From: Rhyzopertha dominica
Lineage: Eukaryota > Arthropoda > Insecta > Coleoptera > Bostrichidae
Direction: 5' to 3'
DNA: 64,000 nt
Assembly (NCBI GenBank): GCA_025024175.1
Contig: QCXZ01000064.1
Location: forward strand, 17,732,001-17,796,000
This document shows, in pieces, positions 24,361 to 35,384 of this stretch; the stretch's first letter is position 1, and every line of letters starts with the position of its first letter. A program made the position numbers and the translations under genes. The notes below the pieces were generated by a model, which saw nothing but the letters and a program-made list of their open reading frames with translations, made no database searches and was not told where the DNA came from.

Positions 24361-26159
24361 AGGTCAGGTCAGGTCAGGCCAAGTCGTCATTATTAAATGA
24401 ATGCAGTTGGGGAATAGGTCTTTTTAACATCTATGCTGGATTTCCACCAAGCGAATAAAAGATAGCAGGGCCACAGTTTCTGTGGACAAAATGGTTTCTT
24501 GCTGGTGGCAAGCGGTTCTAGTTTGCACATGAGTGGGAGGCCAACTGTTAGTCAACTGCTTGTGAACTGTTACAAAAAAAAGCATGTTCGTATTTTGTCT
24601 ATGTTTTGTCTGCAATCCGACTTCTCCAGTAAACCCTTGGTGCTGCACCTTCTATCTTTACATTTGAATCATAACTATATTTGATAACTTGAAGCTCATA
24701 TTCTCTTGTGTAACTCAATGTCTCTTAAGTGGTATAACAGAAGATATTATGAAGATGAAGACCTGGGCCGCTTATACAGCCCTGGAAAATTGAAGGCAGA
24801 TCATATCTAGTGTATGTATATAGTTTCTGTCCTTTTAGCATCGTAATCTACATGCATTACTAAAATAGCATCGGATGCTGTTTATTCACAGTGGTTGCTG
24901 TCGAATTGCTTTCAAATGACTATAGTTCATTTCCTTTCCCTTGATATTGTAATATATTCTAAAAGGGGATTAAGGTTGTATCGAGTTTTACAAATTTTGA
25001 AATAATTCTGCAATCCTGCAGCAGCACGCATGAAGTATTTTAGCGAACAAATTGGTTCATTGTTTTTTATCTACTTACAGGGTTTTGTGGATAAAGGCTA
25101 CCAAAAATTGTGATTCAGAATCGTTCTCTACTACTTTGTTTTATTTAAAACATAAATTTAGAGTAATTATAGGTCAATAAAATACACATATATAATGCCC
25201 ACAGTGAGCAAACACAGTTTGTTTCAATTAGTTAATTATGGTTGTATTTGCCATCTTATTAACGTAATCTGCCCCTGCGGAATTTAAGGGTATTTGTGCG
25301 TCAATATCATCAATCGACAAACACGATTGCTTTACATTTTGGATTACGATGCACATGTGTGTACGTATTCAGCAATTACATTAATTGGCAACATACATGG
25401 CAAAGCATGCCTACATTATGGGTAATTAGGTTAAATCCAAACATATAAACGTTTTCTGATATTTGTAATGCTGTTAGTGAGTTGACGAAGCAGTTCATTT
25501 CCGATCAAAATATAAATTTTAACAAAGTGTATAAAACCTTAGCGTAAATTGGTGATTTACTACTAAATGAGAACACCTTTGTATTTACAGTTCAGTAGTT
25601 GTGCCGGTTTTGTAATTTGAAACAACTTGCACTACTATGATAAAAATCTTTCTATAATAAATTAAAATTGATATTACTAATTTATTTCTCATTATTAAAA
25701 GACATATATAAAAAATTCAAATTTAATATTTCACCGTATCTTCTGAATACCTATTCGTTATTTCGTAGGACAGTAAATGACATATTAGAAAAATGTTACT
25801 ATATATTTTTTCAAAATTTCATTCTCTCTAACAAGCATAGACGTCGCATAGATCGGGTGTTACATAATGTTGTTGCTTGGGCGGGGGCGGTTTGAGAAAG
25901 CACGTTATACCTAAAGCTCTTAGACTAAACCTAACTACCCTCAATGTGCACAGAGTTGTTATATACACAGCAGAGTCAAATGAAGACTTAAAAGTGGTCT
26001 AAAAATGCTGGAAATTAGAACCTTAAAAGTCGGCAGAAATGTTATTTTTGAGATGCATAAGGCTCTGTTAGTCACATATCTTAAGAAAATTTCAAAGTGT
26101 GCAACTAGCGGGATCTGGTAGTCATATTTTTCGCACCTTAACCCCTCCTTAAGATGAGG
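24361..26159. other. no recognisable gene
   Basis: Begins with a short tandem GGTCA repeat (about 24362-24378). ORFs up to 75 codons show no motif. Nothing else is recognised. Confidence 0.45.
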
Positions 26160-29100
26160 TGACTTTTAAAGATAGGCCGACCATTAGATGATACATGGGT
26201 CCATTCATCAACAGATAAATCCACCACTTTGTTAATATAGCTTGGCGTTCCCTATTGCCTGGCAGGTCGTGCATTCTAAAATAACAATGATACGCTATAC
26301 AAGATAATACACGCCTTGCCACCTTCCTCTGCGCTTCGATTCGTTAGATAAACCTAACACATGGTGATACAAACGCTCAACTTACTTTGGCCTCGCAAGT
26401 TAAGTCGATCTTTAGGTGATACATTCGATCCATTTGTTACGTATACAGTAATTTTTGTTTCCATACGACGTTTGTCCAGCTGCAAGCCAGTCATTTTGGC
26501 GCCAGTTTGCATATATTGTAGGCGACATGGCCTATTACTCAAATAGCCATGTGTTTTGCAAGGGCCAAGCGCAGCGGCCCTTGTGTGTGGTCCATAGGAG
26601 TAGAGGCACATCTGCATGCACTTCTCTGGACCCTCGGAAAACAAAACGGGCAGTTCTTAAGGGAACTTCGAGATGGACAGTCTTGGGTGGTGGTCTCGCA
26701 AGAACAATCAACCGATAGAATTGTTTTTTTTTAATTTTCTCTTATAATCACAAACGGCGCCCAACGAACCCAAATCATCTCAGTTCACGAAACGCGACAA
26801 GTGCTGAGCGAATAAATAAATTAACTATTACGCGAGTGGTAACACATTCAACAGATAATTCAAATAGTATACAAGGTAATCTGCGCGTATACAACTCCTG
26901 CACATGGACTCATTACATTAATAAAGTGTTTTAATTATTTGATAGACCTACTGAATCGGCCAAAGATCAATTTATGTTTCGAAGCTAACTGCAGTGGTCA
27001 CCTATTGCCTCGTATAATTTATCATGCTGATCTGGTAATGCAAGAACCGCCGGGGCTGTCGTTGATGCCTAGTTACATTAGCATCTTACCTTCTCGAATC
27101 ACAATGATATGCTATAAAAGGGGACATACGCGTATCCATCTTGCTTCTATACTTACCACTTGGTAATACAGGGTTTCTATAAATTATTCCCGCATCCAGG
27201 GCGCTCACGGAAATTCTCGCAACTATTGCTTACTTGTCTGTCAATTATTGAATTAGAGAATTGAGAATTGGGAGTGTGTATTTTCAACATATTCTGTAGT
27301 GTTTTGTGGGATAATTAACATTAAGGATGCAGAAAGCTCACATTTCGAAGATGTGGGGTGATACTGATCTGCAACCTTCAGTACTTTTGCCGTGCATATT
27401 GTAACTTAGCAGCAGTTACAAAAAGGCTGCACAAAGAATTCAGAAACCAACGCCGCCCGCGTTGCATAAATCATTTATGGAAGCCTTGTAGAATTGCTCA
27501 ATGCAAGTTGGAATCCGTTAATTTCCCGTGGGTTTGGCACTGCTGGTTGTCAGTGCTGATCTAAACAAGACAATACAAGACCTCTGCGGTTGCTTAGAAA
27601 GATAGATCGTACCTTAGTTGATACATTCGGCCCATCCTTCCAACAGATAAATACTACACTTTGATAATGTAACCCAGCATCAGATCACAAAGCCATGCTG
27701 TACAAAACAATAAACTCCTAGTTATTTTCCTATGTGTCTGGATTTGTTACACAAATCTACCATTTGGTGATACATTTGTCCAATGTCACTTGGCATTTCC
27801 TTCTGCCCGGCGAGTCTAACATTCAGTGATGGGCGCGTAGAATACGCCATTATCTGCGCGTAAACTATGTAATATTCTACGTTGAAAATCTACTGTAGAC
27901 AATAGTAATGTGTAGATAAACAGAAATCTAGAAATATTTTAGTTTTTTAATAGTGTTTATCACTGATACTGGTCAGGAGCAGAAGACTTGACTAAGCAGG
28001 ACGAGTGTGTTGTCAAAAGCACTTCCGAGCCCTTAGTAGACAGTAGACCTAATGGACTCCTCAATGATTGCAAAATGTGATTTCTCTATAAACGGAAACA
28101 GGCGGGCAATTTTAGAGGCTACTCTTATTCTTTACCGCAGCTTTTCTAATCGCAGGTCAATTTTATTGTGCTGTGTTGAAAGGGCCTATAAGCAGTTCTT
28201 ATTGCTGAGCTAGGTACATGTTGACCTCAGGACGCAAGTGACAGGTGGTAATTAGTCGTAGAAAATACCTTTCTTTGAAGAAAAATCAACTTGTATGTAA
28301 AGCATGTAGTTCCGAATTTGTAGCATGTAAAAATAGCCTTCTTAGAAATGAACCTAATATATGGAAGTAAAGATTTAGAAACATATGCTTTGTCTTTTAT
28401 ATATCCCAAAGAAGTAAGAAAACCATTTGGATACCACGATGACTTATGCAAATATGATATGCAAGTTTGTAATACAAATATGAATTAAAACTGTAGTCGA
28501 CACAAGGTGAAGTGAAAAAAATAACAGGGAAATTAGAAACATAATAATTTCCATTTAGTTTTGGTAGGTACTTGATACACTTTAGCCATAATATACTCGT
28601 ATTACATTGTCTACCAAAAATCTGTGCCAAAGTGCTTTATTTACATTTTCTACACTTGTAACGTAGAAAATTATAATTTACGTGTAAACGCCCATTACCG
28701 CTAACATTGTAAGCTCATAATAGTACGCTATACTAGGCTATAAGCGTGCAACCACCTCCTGCACATAGACTCGTTACATTAACAAAGCGTTGGATTTATC
28801 AGTCAGATGGATGGAACGACTATATGGAGTAAAGGTCTATCTATGTTTCGAAGCGAAATGCAGAATCCATATAATGCCTTATTTAACGTATCATTGTAAT
28901 CATCGACCTTGATACACACATCTATCCATCCAACAGATAAATGCGTTGCATGACGTATCATTGTGATGTGACAGGAGGAGCAGGAAATGTCAAGTTATAT
29001 TGACCAAAAGTATCACCAAACGATAGTTTGTTATAACGTAGCGAAGTACTGAGGAAATTAGCTAGACATGAGTTGTTTTGTGTAGCGTATCTTTGTTATC

Positions 29101-29680
29101 CAACAACGCAACACCCGCCAGGCAGAAAGAGATGCCGACTTACATAAAAAAATTGTTGGATTTATCTGTCAACTAGGGTCCATTTAACTTTCTGTGCCAA
29201 CTGCAGGGTCCATGTATTGGTTTGGCTAGACCAGCACAGATAGCTGGCAGTGCCAAACCTACATGCATTAAGATATTCTACTTTACATTGAGCATTTTTA
29301 CCGCTAAGTGGTAGGTTTAAATAACAAGTCCAAGTGCACGGGAAGGTGGATACGCTCGTAGTGCCTTGTATAGCACATGATTGTGATCTGACGTGCCAGA
29401 CTCACCGGGCAGAAGAACATGCCAAGTTAGATTGGCCAAACGTATCACCAAATGCTAGCTTTATCTTACGAAGCCAGCCAAGAGGAGGAAAGCTAGGCGT
29501 GTATTGCCTTGTATAGTGTATATTTGTGATCAAACAATGCAAGACCCTTTGCCGGCGGGCAGCAGGTGAATGCCGAGTTTCATTAACAAAGTGTTAAGTT
29601 AAATGGATGGACAGAGTGTATCACCGAAACCTCGATTTAGCGTTCGAAGGCTTTGAGAAAAAAGATTAATACTCTGTATT
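26160..29680. repeat. decayed satellite-like repeat field, both orientations
   Basis: A set of phrases recurs many times in diverged form. They are GCCTTGTATAGCGTATCATTGTGATC-like, CCGCCGGGCAGAA-like, GTTACATTAACAAAGTGTTGG, ATTTATCTGTTGGATGGATGG, GTATCACCTAAA and TTTATGTTTCGAAGC. Plus-orientation copies are near 26870-27080, 28720-28860, 28955-29050, 29085-29210, 29350-29480 and 29495-29650. Minus-orientation copies are near 26165-26325, 27090-27170, 27600-27720 and 27760-27815. The field is interrupted by a hAT element (27824-28700). A separate phrase with CATTTTG and GCGACATG occurs near both ends (26500 and 29700). This looks like an old tandem array or a cluster of one element, since rearranged. 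ORFs in it are not believed. Confidence 0.65.
27824..28700 (-). mobile_element. hAT element, copy A, 8-bp target duplication
   Basis: The left end is CAGTGATGGGCG and the right end is CGCCCATTACCG. Identical 8-base flanks CTAACATT lie at 27816-27823 and 28701-28708. The interior matches the element at 42441-43295 in reverse orientation. Examples are the AGCAGG..AGTGTG.TGTC.AAAAGCACTT region and TACCTTTCTTTG.AGAAAAA.TCAACTTGTA. The 8-bp duplication and CAG-type ends identify hAT. Two minus-strand ORFs of 74 and 77 codons are not recognised as transposase, so it is regarded as non-autonomous. Confidence 0.9.
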
Positions 29681-31000
29681 AGTCCTGAAGTAGATGTCGG
29701 CCATTTTGCTGCCACACGCGGCGACATGCCAAGGACCTGGATCCAATCAAACAGAATTGCAATACAATACGTGAGGGTAGCTCAATGTTCTAAGCATAAC
29801 TATAGTTAAAAGAACTACTTTAGATAAGAAAGAGTTGGCTGTAGTAGGTTTACATATCTTTGTATTATTTAGTAATAATAAACTATCGGAACTGATATGT
29901 AAGTGCAATAATTAGAAAAAAGTGCGTAAACGTATACTAGCCATAAAGTGAATTTAGTAAGGTTACAAAGTATGCATGCTCAAGTGGATCTTAATAACAG
30001 AATCACAAGAGAGATTGACAGGCACCACACTGTGCTTTTACAGGATGTATATATTTATATTTCATAATGTATAAAGTATTTAATTATTAATCCGTTAACA
30101 GTCATGTAATGCGTCAAATTGAATTGCGAGTGGGGTTTCTTAACCAACGAATGCAATGCAAAAAAAAACAGCTTTTAATGTAGACTCCGTTCCCCAGATT
30201 CAGATTGACTATTTTGGGCGCACTAAGAAAAGCAGGAAGGAAGGAAAGTTGTCAAAGGGTCAGATATGCATTTGCCTCCTTTAATTTTTTAAAACAAATT
30301 AAATACCTGCATGTTAATACACATCGTAAACCGTATCACCTTTCTTTAGACACGTAATGCACTTAAAGAAAGTGTCAAACTTGTGTTTTATTTAAATGGA
30401 TTGGTTTCTGTCGTGACACATCTAGCTGCATAATTATATTTTACATAGGCAGGTGTGTTTCGGAACATGATACTCGACTTCCATATAGTCATTCTTCACT
30501 TAGCGTCGCTGCACAGTCCCAGTAGCCCATATTCTTGGAATGAACAAAAAGTGTCTCAACCATGATTACGTTATTTACAGTAAAATGATATATGTGAGAA
30601 ATAAAAGCAGACATTCCAACCCATAATGGGGATATAGCTTTCAATGCTTAATGAAGCACATACATATTTTTTGCAATGCTTTTAATCTGTTGGTACGGTT
30701 CCTTGGTTTTTTATATTTACCTCCACCGATATATCCCACGCAGAGTATTTGCCGTCTATGAAAAGCGCGAAAAGCGCGGCGACTGAAGGGGTAGATTGTC
30801 CTCGTATAGCAGCCATTAATGACGTTTTAGACTAATTGTATCGATTTTGTATGTACCGGTAATCCAAGTGACATTTTTAACTCTACACATAATTTTCCTT
30901 GATGTTCGAAGTGGGGCTTCACAGTCAGCAATTGTATGGTAAACTCATTTATGTATCAAGTCAAGAGAGCTGTTAGGTTTCATGTTAGTGGTCTTCTTAT
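29681..31000. other. no recognisable gene
   Basis: AT-rich. No motif was recognised before the LINE that becomes visible at about 31000. Confidence 0.45.
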
Positions 31001-31042
31001 TACTATTTATGGATTCACTTTGCCATTAGTATTACGATTTCC

Positions 31043-31515
31043 AAGAGGTTCGAAGAACGGGTTGTCCAACTGGAAAATGACGTTCAGTCCCGCATTAGTG
31101 ATCTGGAAGACATGCTTGACTGTCAGGAGCAGTACTCCCGTGTCAACAATATTAGGACTTTTGGACTAGTTGAGCAAGATGGAGAAAAACGGAAGATGTG
31201 GTAAGAGCGGTCTGTGAGGAGAAGCTAGGCGTGAAGTTATCACCCGGCGCCATTGATATAGCCCATAGAACCAAGAAAAAGGGTGCCTCAAACCGTCCTA
31301 TTTGATTTGCCAGTTGCACGGACAGGGGAATGGTTTTAGGCAACAAAAAAAAGCTCAAGGGCACGCGCATTTCAATGAAGGAGGACCTTACATGGAAACG
31401 TGTTCAACTGCTTAAAAAATTGATGGACAAGTTTGGTGGCAGAAACTGTTGGTCTTTCGACGGCAACCTGCTTGTGCGAACGGGTGATGTAGTGCATAAG
31501 GTTAATACAGATTGA
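31043..31515 (+). pseudogene. LINE ORF1 remnant (coiled coil plus RRM-like region)
   Basis: ORF1 proteins bind the element RNA and act as nucleic-acid chaperones. The first segment encodes RFEERVVQLENDVQSRISDL, a heptad-like coiled coil, and then QEQYSRVNNIRTFGL, the conserved EQYSRRNNIRI-type motif. A one-base lesion near 31185 changes frame. It then continues with EEKLGVKLSPGAIDIAHRTK. After another frame change, the ORF at 31330-31515 supplies KKLKGTRISMKEDLTWKRVQ and ends WSFDGNLLVRTGDVVHKV, matching the C-terminal part of L1-type ORF1 proteins. It is broken by at least two frameshifts and lacks a visible proper start. Confidence 0.75.
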
Positions 31516-31758
31516 AACTTTCAGAATTTGATTAATAATTTAAGTATTATAAATTTAGGGTAGGGCAGCAGCATTCATAGTGGTACTACCTTTCGAGTAG
31601 CTACTTGGAAATAATAATTTGATAGGAGTGCTCATGTTTTGTTCTTCTTTTTGTATTAGTGGAATCTTGATAATTTTTTGCGCATTGCTTGGTTTTTTCC
31701 TGAACTGTTTTAAATATTTGTATTTTTGCTTATTTTGTTTATTATTGATGCAGTATTG

Positions 31759-32862
31759 ATGGCTTTGCAGATGAATTTTGCACACTTAAATGTCCGATCT
31801 TTGATGAATCAATTTGATGTTTTTAGGGAATTATTGATTGAGCAGGATGTTGATATATTTGCTGTTTCAGAAACATGGTTGGATCCTTGTATTTCAACTC
31901 AGACCGTTTCCATACCGTTGTACAAATTTATACGTGCTGACAGAGAGGGCAGAGGTGGCGGTGTTGGCTTTTATATTAGACAAAATATAATGTGCAGTAT
32001 GATTCACTTTGAAGTTAATGAACATATCGAACACCTTTGGATATCTGCTAAAGTGGGAGCCCGTTGCTCGTTGTTTGGCGTGCTTTACCGGCCTCCAAGA
32101 GGTAACGTTTTGAGTGCATTGGACCAACTTGATAATTTTTTGTCGTACACTTCTGTACAGTATGAAAATATATTTATTGCGAGAGATTTGAATATTAACT
32201 TTCTGGCAACCGACAGTGTTGCTGTTGGACACGTTTGTAGTTTTTTTGAGAGCTATCAACTTACTCAAATTGTTGATACAGTCACGCGAATAGCGCCTTT
32301 CACTCAGACGCTCCTCGACATAATTCTTGTTAGTAAGACCGATCTGGTTTTGTCGTGCACAGTGATGGACTCTCATGGTGTCTCGGACCATTGCGTGGTG
32401 ATGTCGAAGTTGAAATTTGTTAGGAGTCGCGTTGATCCTAAATTTATAACTTACAGAGATTTTAAAAACTTTAATAATGATGATTTTGTAGCTGATTTGT
32501 ATACTGTCGACTGGGACTACATTTACAGACTATCAGATATAGATGAAATAGTAGAATACTTTAGTCAAAATATATGTTTGCTTTACGATAGACATGCCCC
32601 TATTCGAACGGTAAGAGTTAATAAAAAACCTGCGCCTTGGTTAACAGACACTGTTAAGCTTATGATTAGACTTAGAGACGATGCGCATTTGAAATATAGA
32701 CGTACAAAATTAGAGCGTGATTTGATTGCATATCGTAATTTACGAAATTATGTTACCGGCGCGATCCGGAGGGAGAAAAAGGCGTACATGGATTTCAGAT
32801 TGCGTAATAAAAATAGAAGTCTCTCTGGAACTCGCTCCGTTCTCTTGGAATTGTGGATATGA
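31759..32862 (+). CDS. LINE apurinic-type endonuclease half of ORF2
   Basis: The domain nicks target DNA to prime reverse transcription. The ATG at 31759 opens 367 codons. Catalytic-site blocks are in order: HLNVRSL near residue 10, SETWLD near 44, VLYRPPRG near 105, RDLNINF near 140 and VSDHCVV near 210. The usual G before the D-x-N motif (GDFN) is R here, a possible damaging change. The C-terminal part (residues about 230-365) is basic and links to the RT. The frame closes at 32862, ten bases past the start of the RT frame. In related LINEs the two halves form one ORF, so the stop reflects a frameshift near 32820 rather than a natural end. Confidence 0.85.
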   Translation: MALQMNFAHLNVRSLMNQFDVFRELLIEQDVDIFAVSETWLDPCISTQTVSIPLYKFIRADREGRGGGVGFYIRQNIMCSMIHFEVNEHIEHLWISAKVGARCSLFGVLYRPPRGNVLSALDQLDNFLSYTSVQYENIFIARDLNINFLATDSVAVGHVCSFFESYQLTQIVDTVTRIAPFTQTLLDIILVSKTDLVLSCTVMDSHGVSDHCVVMSKLKFVRSRVDPKFITYRDFKNFNNDDFVADLYTVDWDYIYRLSDIDEIVEYFSQNICLLYDRHAPIRTVRVNKKPAPWLTDTVKLMIRLRDDAHLKYRRTKLERDLIAYRNLRNYVTGAIRREKKAYMDFRLRNKNRSLSGTRSVLLELWI

Positions 32863-34553
32863 CTTCTTCTATAACGCTACCACCCAATATTGGTGGCCTT
32901 GATGCAATTAATCGTCATTTCGCTCATGTGTCTTCCCCTGCTGCGAGTCTTGAGCAGCTGGAGTTATTGCGAAAGTATGACGCTGTTTCCCCTGAGTCGC
33001 ATCTGGAGGGCTTTAATTTCAGTACTGTTAGTGCGGAAGAAGTATTTAGAATCATTGCCGCCCTTAAGAGTAATGCTGTTGGCATTGACCACATTTCGTT
33101 GAACATGCTTAGACTCGTCAGCCAACACTTACTGCATCATTTTACTTTTATCATAAATACATGTATTTTATCGTCCATTTTTCCTTCATCCTGGAAGTAT
33201 GCCAAGGTGTTGCCAATGCCTAAAGTGGCTAATCCAGATGCTCCCGCTGATTTTAGACCCATAAGTGTGCTGCCTACGATGTCAAAGGTGTTAGAGTCTG
33301 TTCTGCGGAACCAGTTGGCTGATTATGTGTTTGGCAAAAACCTCATCCCTGACTGTCAATCTGGCTTCAGGCCAATGCACAGCTCTACTACCGCTATGAT
33401 TCATATCACAAATAATATATTTAGCGCTATTGATCGTGGACAATATACGTGTTTGCTGCTACTTGATTACAGTAGAGCATTTGACACTCTGAATTACGAC
33501 ATTTTGTGTACAAAGCTGAAATATTACAGTGCCACCACTGGTGCGGCTGCTATGATTCGTAGCTTTCTCAATAATCGAAGCCAGAGTGTTTTTTGGGATG
33601 GACAGTCCTCTCAACCAGTGGAGCTCAGGCTGGGCGTACCCCAGGGATCACTTCTGGGTCCTCTTCTGTTTTCGATATATGTCTCGGATTTTAGGGAGTA
33701 TTTGAATAATTGTCACATTCATCAGTATGCCGATGACACTCAGATCTGGTATGAATTTGACACGGACAGGGTGCAGGATGCTGAAAGTATAATCAATGCA
33801 GATTTACAGAGTCTTTTGAATGTTTCTTTGGCACACGGATTAAACCTGAATCCTAGTAAATCATATGCGATGCTCTTCGGAACTAAGGCTAAGAGGCAGG
33901 AATTAAAGGGGAGACTGAATTTAAGGATGGGCGGAACGCATGTACGTTTTAGTGAATCGTGCAAAAATCTCGGCCTCCATTTGGACGAGAATTTGAGATT
34001 TAGCAATCATGTAAGTAAATTGTGTCAGGGGTCGTACCTTACATTGAAGCAACTGTTCCCTAGTCGACATATTATGTCACCTATAATTAAATTGAATATA
34101 TGCAACTCCTTGATTATTTCTCGTTTGTCATATTGCGATGCGGTCTATGGACCAGCACTCCTAGCGAGTGATGCTGTGAGGCTGCAGAGAGTCCAGAACT
34201 CGTGTGTAAGATTTGCTTTCGGCATCAGAAAATTTGAGCGGGGAATTTCATTAAAACTCTTTGAGACAAAACAATTAAGGTTAGAAACTTTACGTCTGTA
34301 CCACTTGTTGTGCCTGGCTCATAAGATTATTTTAACAGGAGTGCCTGGCTATATCAGTGATGAGTTTCGGTGGTTGCACCGTCCATGTTTGAGCCGTGAG
34401 TCAAGGCACTGTCGCATGCTCCGCATTCCTCACCACTCTTCTGCCTGCTTTCGACGCAGCTTTATTTATTGTGCTTGTCACCAGTACAACGGATTGGATA
34501 ATGAGTATAGAGATATGTCCTTACTTAATTTCAAAAAAACGTTTAAAGCTTAA
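32853..34553 (+). CDS. LINE reverse transcriptase half of ORF2
   Basis: The open frame is 566 codons, with an in-frame ATG at 32853 that is probably not the natural start. RT blocks are intact and in order: FRPISVLPTMSKVLE near residue 134, the Q-SGFRPMHST region near 170, LDYSRAFDTLNYD (motif A) near 206, GVPQGSLLGPLLF (motif B) near 263, HQYADDTQIW (motif C, catalytic YADD) near 291 and LNPSKSYAMLFG near 331. The C-terminus contains RVQNSCVRFAFG and a final FRRSF-Y block typical of CR1-group LINEs. No premature stop is present in 566 codons, which suggests recent activity. It is separated from the endonuclease by a small frame lesion. Translation by reinitiation or frameshifting cannot be excluded. 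Confidence 0.9.
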   Translation: MDMTSSITLPPNIGGLDAINRHFAHVSSPAASLEQLELLRKYDAVSPESHLEGFNFSTVSAEEVFRIIAALKSNAVGIDHISLNMLRLVSQHLLHHFTFIINTCILSSIFPSSWKYAKVLPMPKVANPDAPADFRPISVLPTMSKVLESVLRNQLADYVFGKNLIPDCQSGFRPMHSSTTAMIHITNNIFSAIDRGQYTCLLLLDYSRAFDTLNYDILCTKLKYYSATTGAAAMIRSFLNNRSQSVFWDGQSSQPVELRLGVPQGSLLGPLLFSIYVSDFREYLNNCHIHQYADDTQIWYEFDTDRVQDAESIINADLQSLLNVSLAHGLNLNPSKSYAMLFGTKAKRQELKGRLNLRMGGTHVRFSESCKNLGLHLDENLRFSNHVSKLCQGSYLTLKQLFPSRHIMSPIIKLNICNSLIISRLSYCDAVYGPALLASDAVRLQRVQNSCVRFAFGIRKFERGISLKLFETKQLRLETLRLYHLLCLAHKIILTGVPGYISDEFRWLHRPCLSRESRHCRMLRIPHHSSACFRRSFIYCACHQYNGLDNEYRDMSLLNFKKTFKA

Positions 34554-34703
34554 ATATCTTGCTTGATGTTTGTGCGGAGTTCGGACGCAACAGTTATCAA
34601 ATATTCTACTGCTCACTGTATTATGTTAATGGAATATGTAGATACAACAATTTGTGTGACGTTTTTCTTAGTCAGTTCTAAAATTGTGTTTCACTTTTTT
34701 TTC

Positions 34704-34706
<3 letters not shown>

Positions 34707-34795
<89 letters not shown>
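34707..34795. repeat. (TA)n microsatellite at LINE 3' end
   Basis: About 88 bases of uninterrupted TA follow the LINE 3' UTR directly. This could be the element's own tail repeat or a target-site microsatellite. Neighbouring open frames encoding Ile-Tyr repeats are artefacts. Confidence 0.95.
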
Positions 34796-34798
<3 letters not shown>

Positions 34799-35382
34799 GT
34801 TAGCGTACCAAATGGCATCCGCCCTACCGCCCGGCACTTTGGCATCCACTGATATACACGCCGTATATCTCATGTATTTTGTTGTACTGACTACGATCCT
34901 GTTGACGTCCGGTACAGTTAGCGTGTGAGGTTGCATCCTTATATACATATTATACAAAAAAAGGTTAGATTGGCAACCGTATATTACAAGATGACATCCT
35001 TCGCGCTGTTGCCGCATAATTTTCGTATTACTTAAATCCCGCACTATCATATTCCAAGCAGTAAACACAGAGTTTGCTATTAGTTATGGCGTTGAATTGT
35101 TTCCATTTGGAAGCTGATTTATTGCACAAAAATATGGTATTAATTTGTGAGAACTGTTGCCTAAGTTTAAACGTGGACAGTATCATTTTAAAGACGGCGT
35201 ATCCTGGATTTGCCTTGTCTATCATAAAGGGACGCAATCGCTAAAGTAAATTAAAAAGGATGCAATTTAATTAAAAGTTATAATATTAAGATGGGTTAAA
35301 AATCCACTGGTTAAAATGTCTGCATTATTTAACACAAATTTTCTCTGAAGTACGAGGGTGAATGCTTTCAGCGTCCATAATA
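34796..35382. other. no recognisable gene
   Basis: Contains several GGCATCC-type phrases (near 34813 and 34845) and TTGGCAACCGTATAT near 34972 that resemble the palindrome region at 40613-40700. This is possibly a decayed copy of the same repeat. Confidence 0.4.
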
Positions 35383-35384
35383 TA

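Larger units (their letters stand above)
31000..34795 (+). mobile_element. near-complete CR1-like LINE
   Basis: A non-LTR retrotransposon in canonical order: ORF1 remnant (about 31043-31515), endonuclease (31759-32862), reverse transcriptase (32853-34553), a short 3' UTR and a (TA)n run at 34707-34795. The 5' boundary is not visible; the element may be 5'-truncated. It is by far the best preserved element here: only the junction between endonuclease and RT and the ORF1 carry obvious frame lesions. CR1 is preferred from the endonuclease motif pattern and the RT C-terminal block. L2 or another CR1-group clade is possible. Confidence 0.9.

Noticed and set aside
26558..26584. GC-rich hairpin CAAGGGCC/GGCCCTTG as a terminator
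   Set aside because: Eukaryotic context, no T-run and no gene upstream; just a short inverted repeat.
26354..26734. Four overlapping ORFs of 61-96 codons
   Set aside because: They fall in the diverged repeat field and lie on both strands in several frames; local GC content explains them.
34563..35068. ORFs encoding Ile-Tyr repeats
   Set aside because: Translation of the (TA)n microsatellite.
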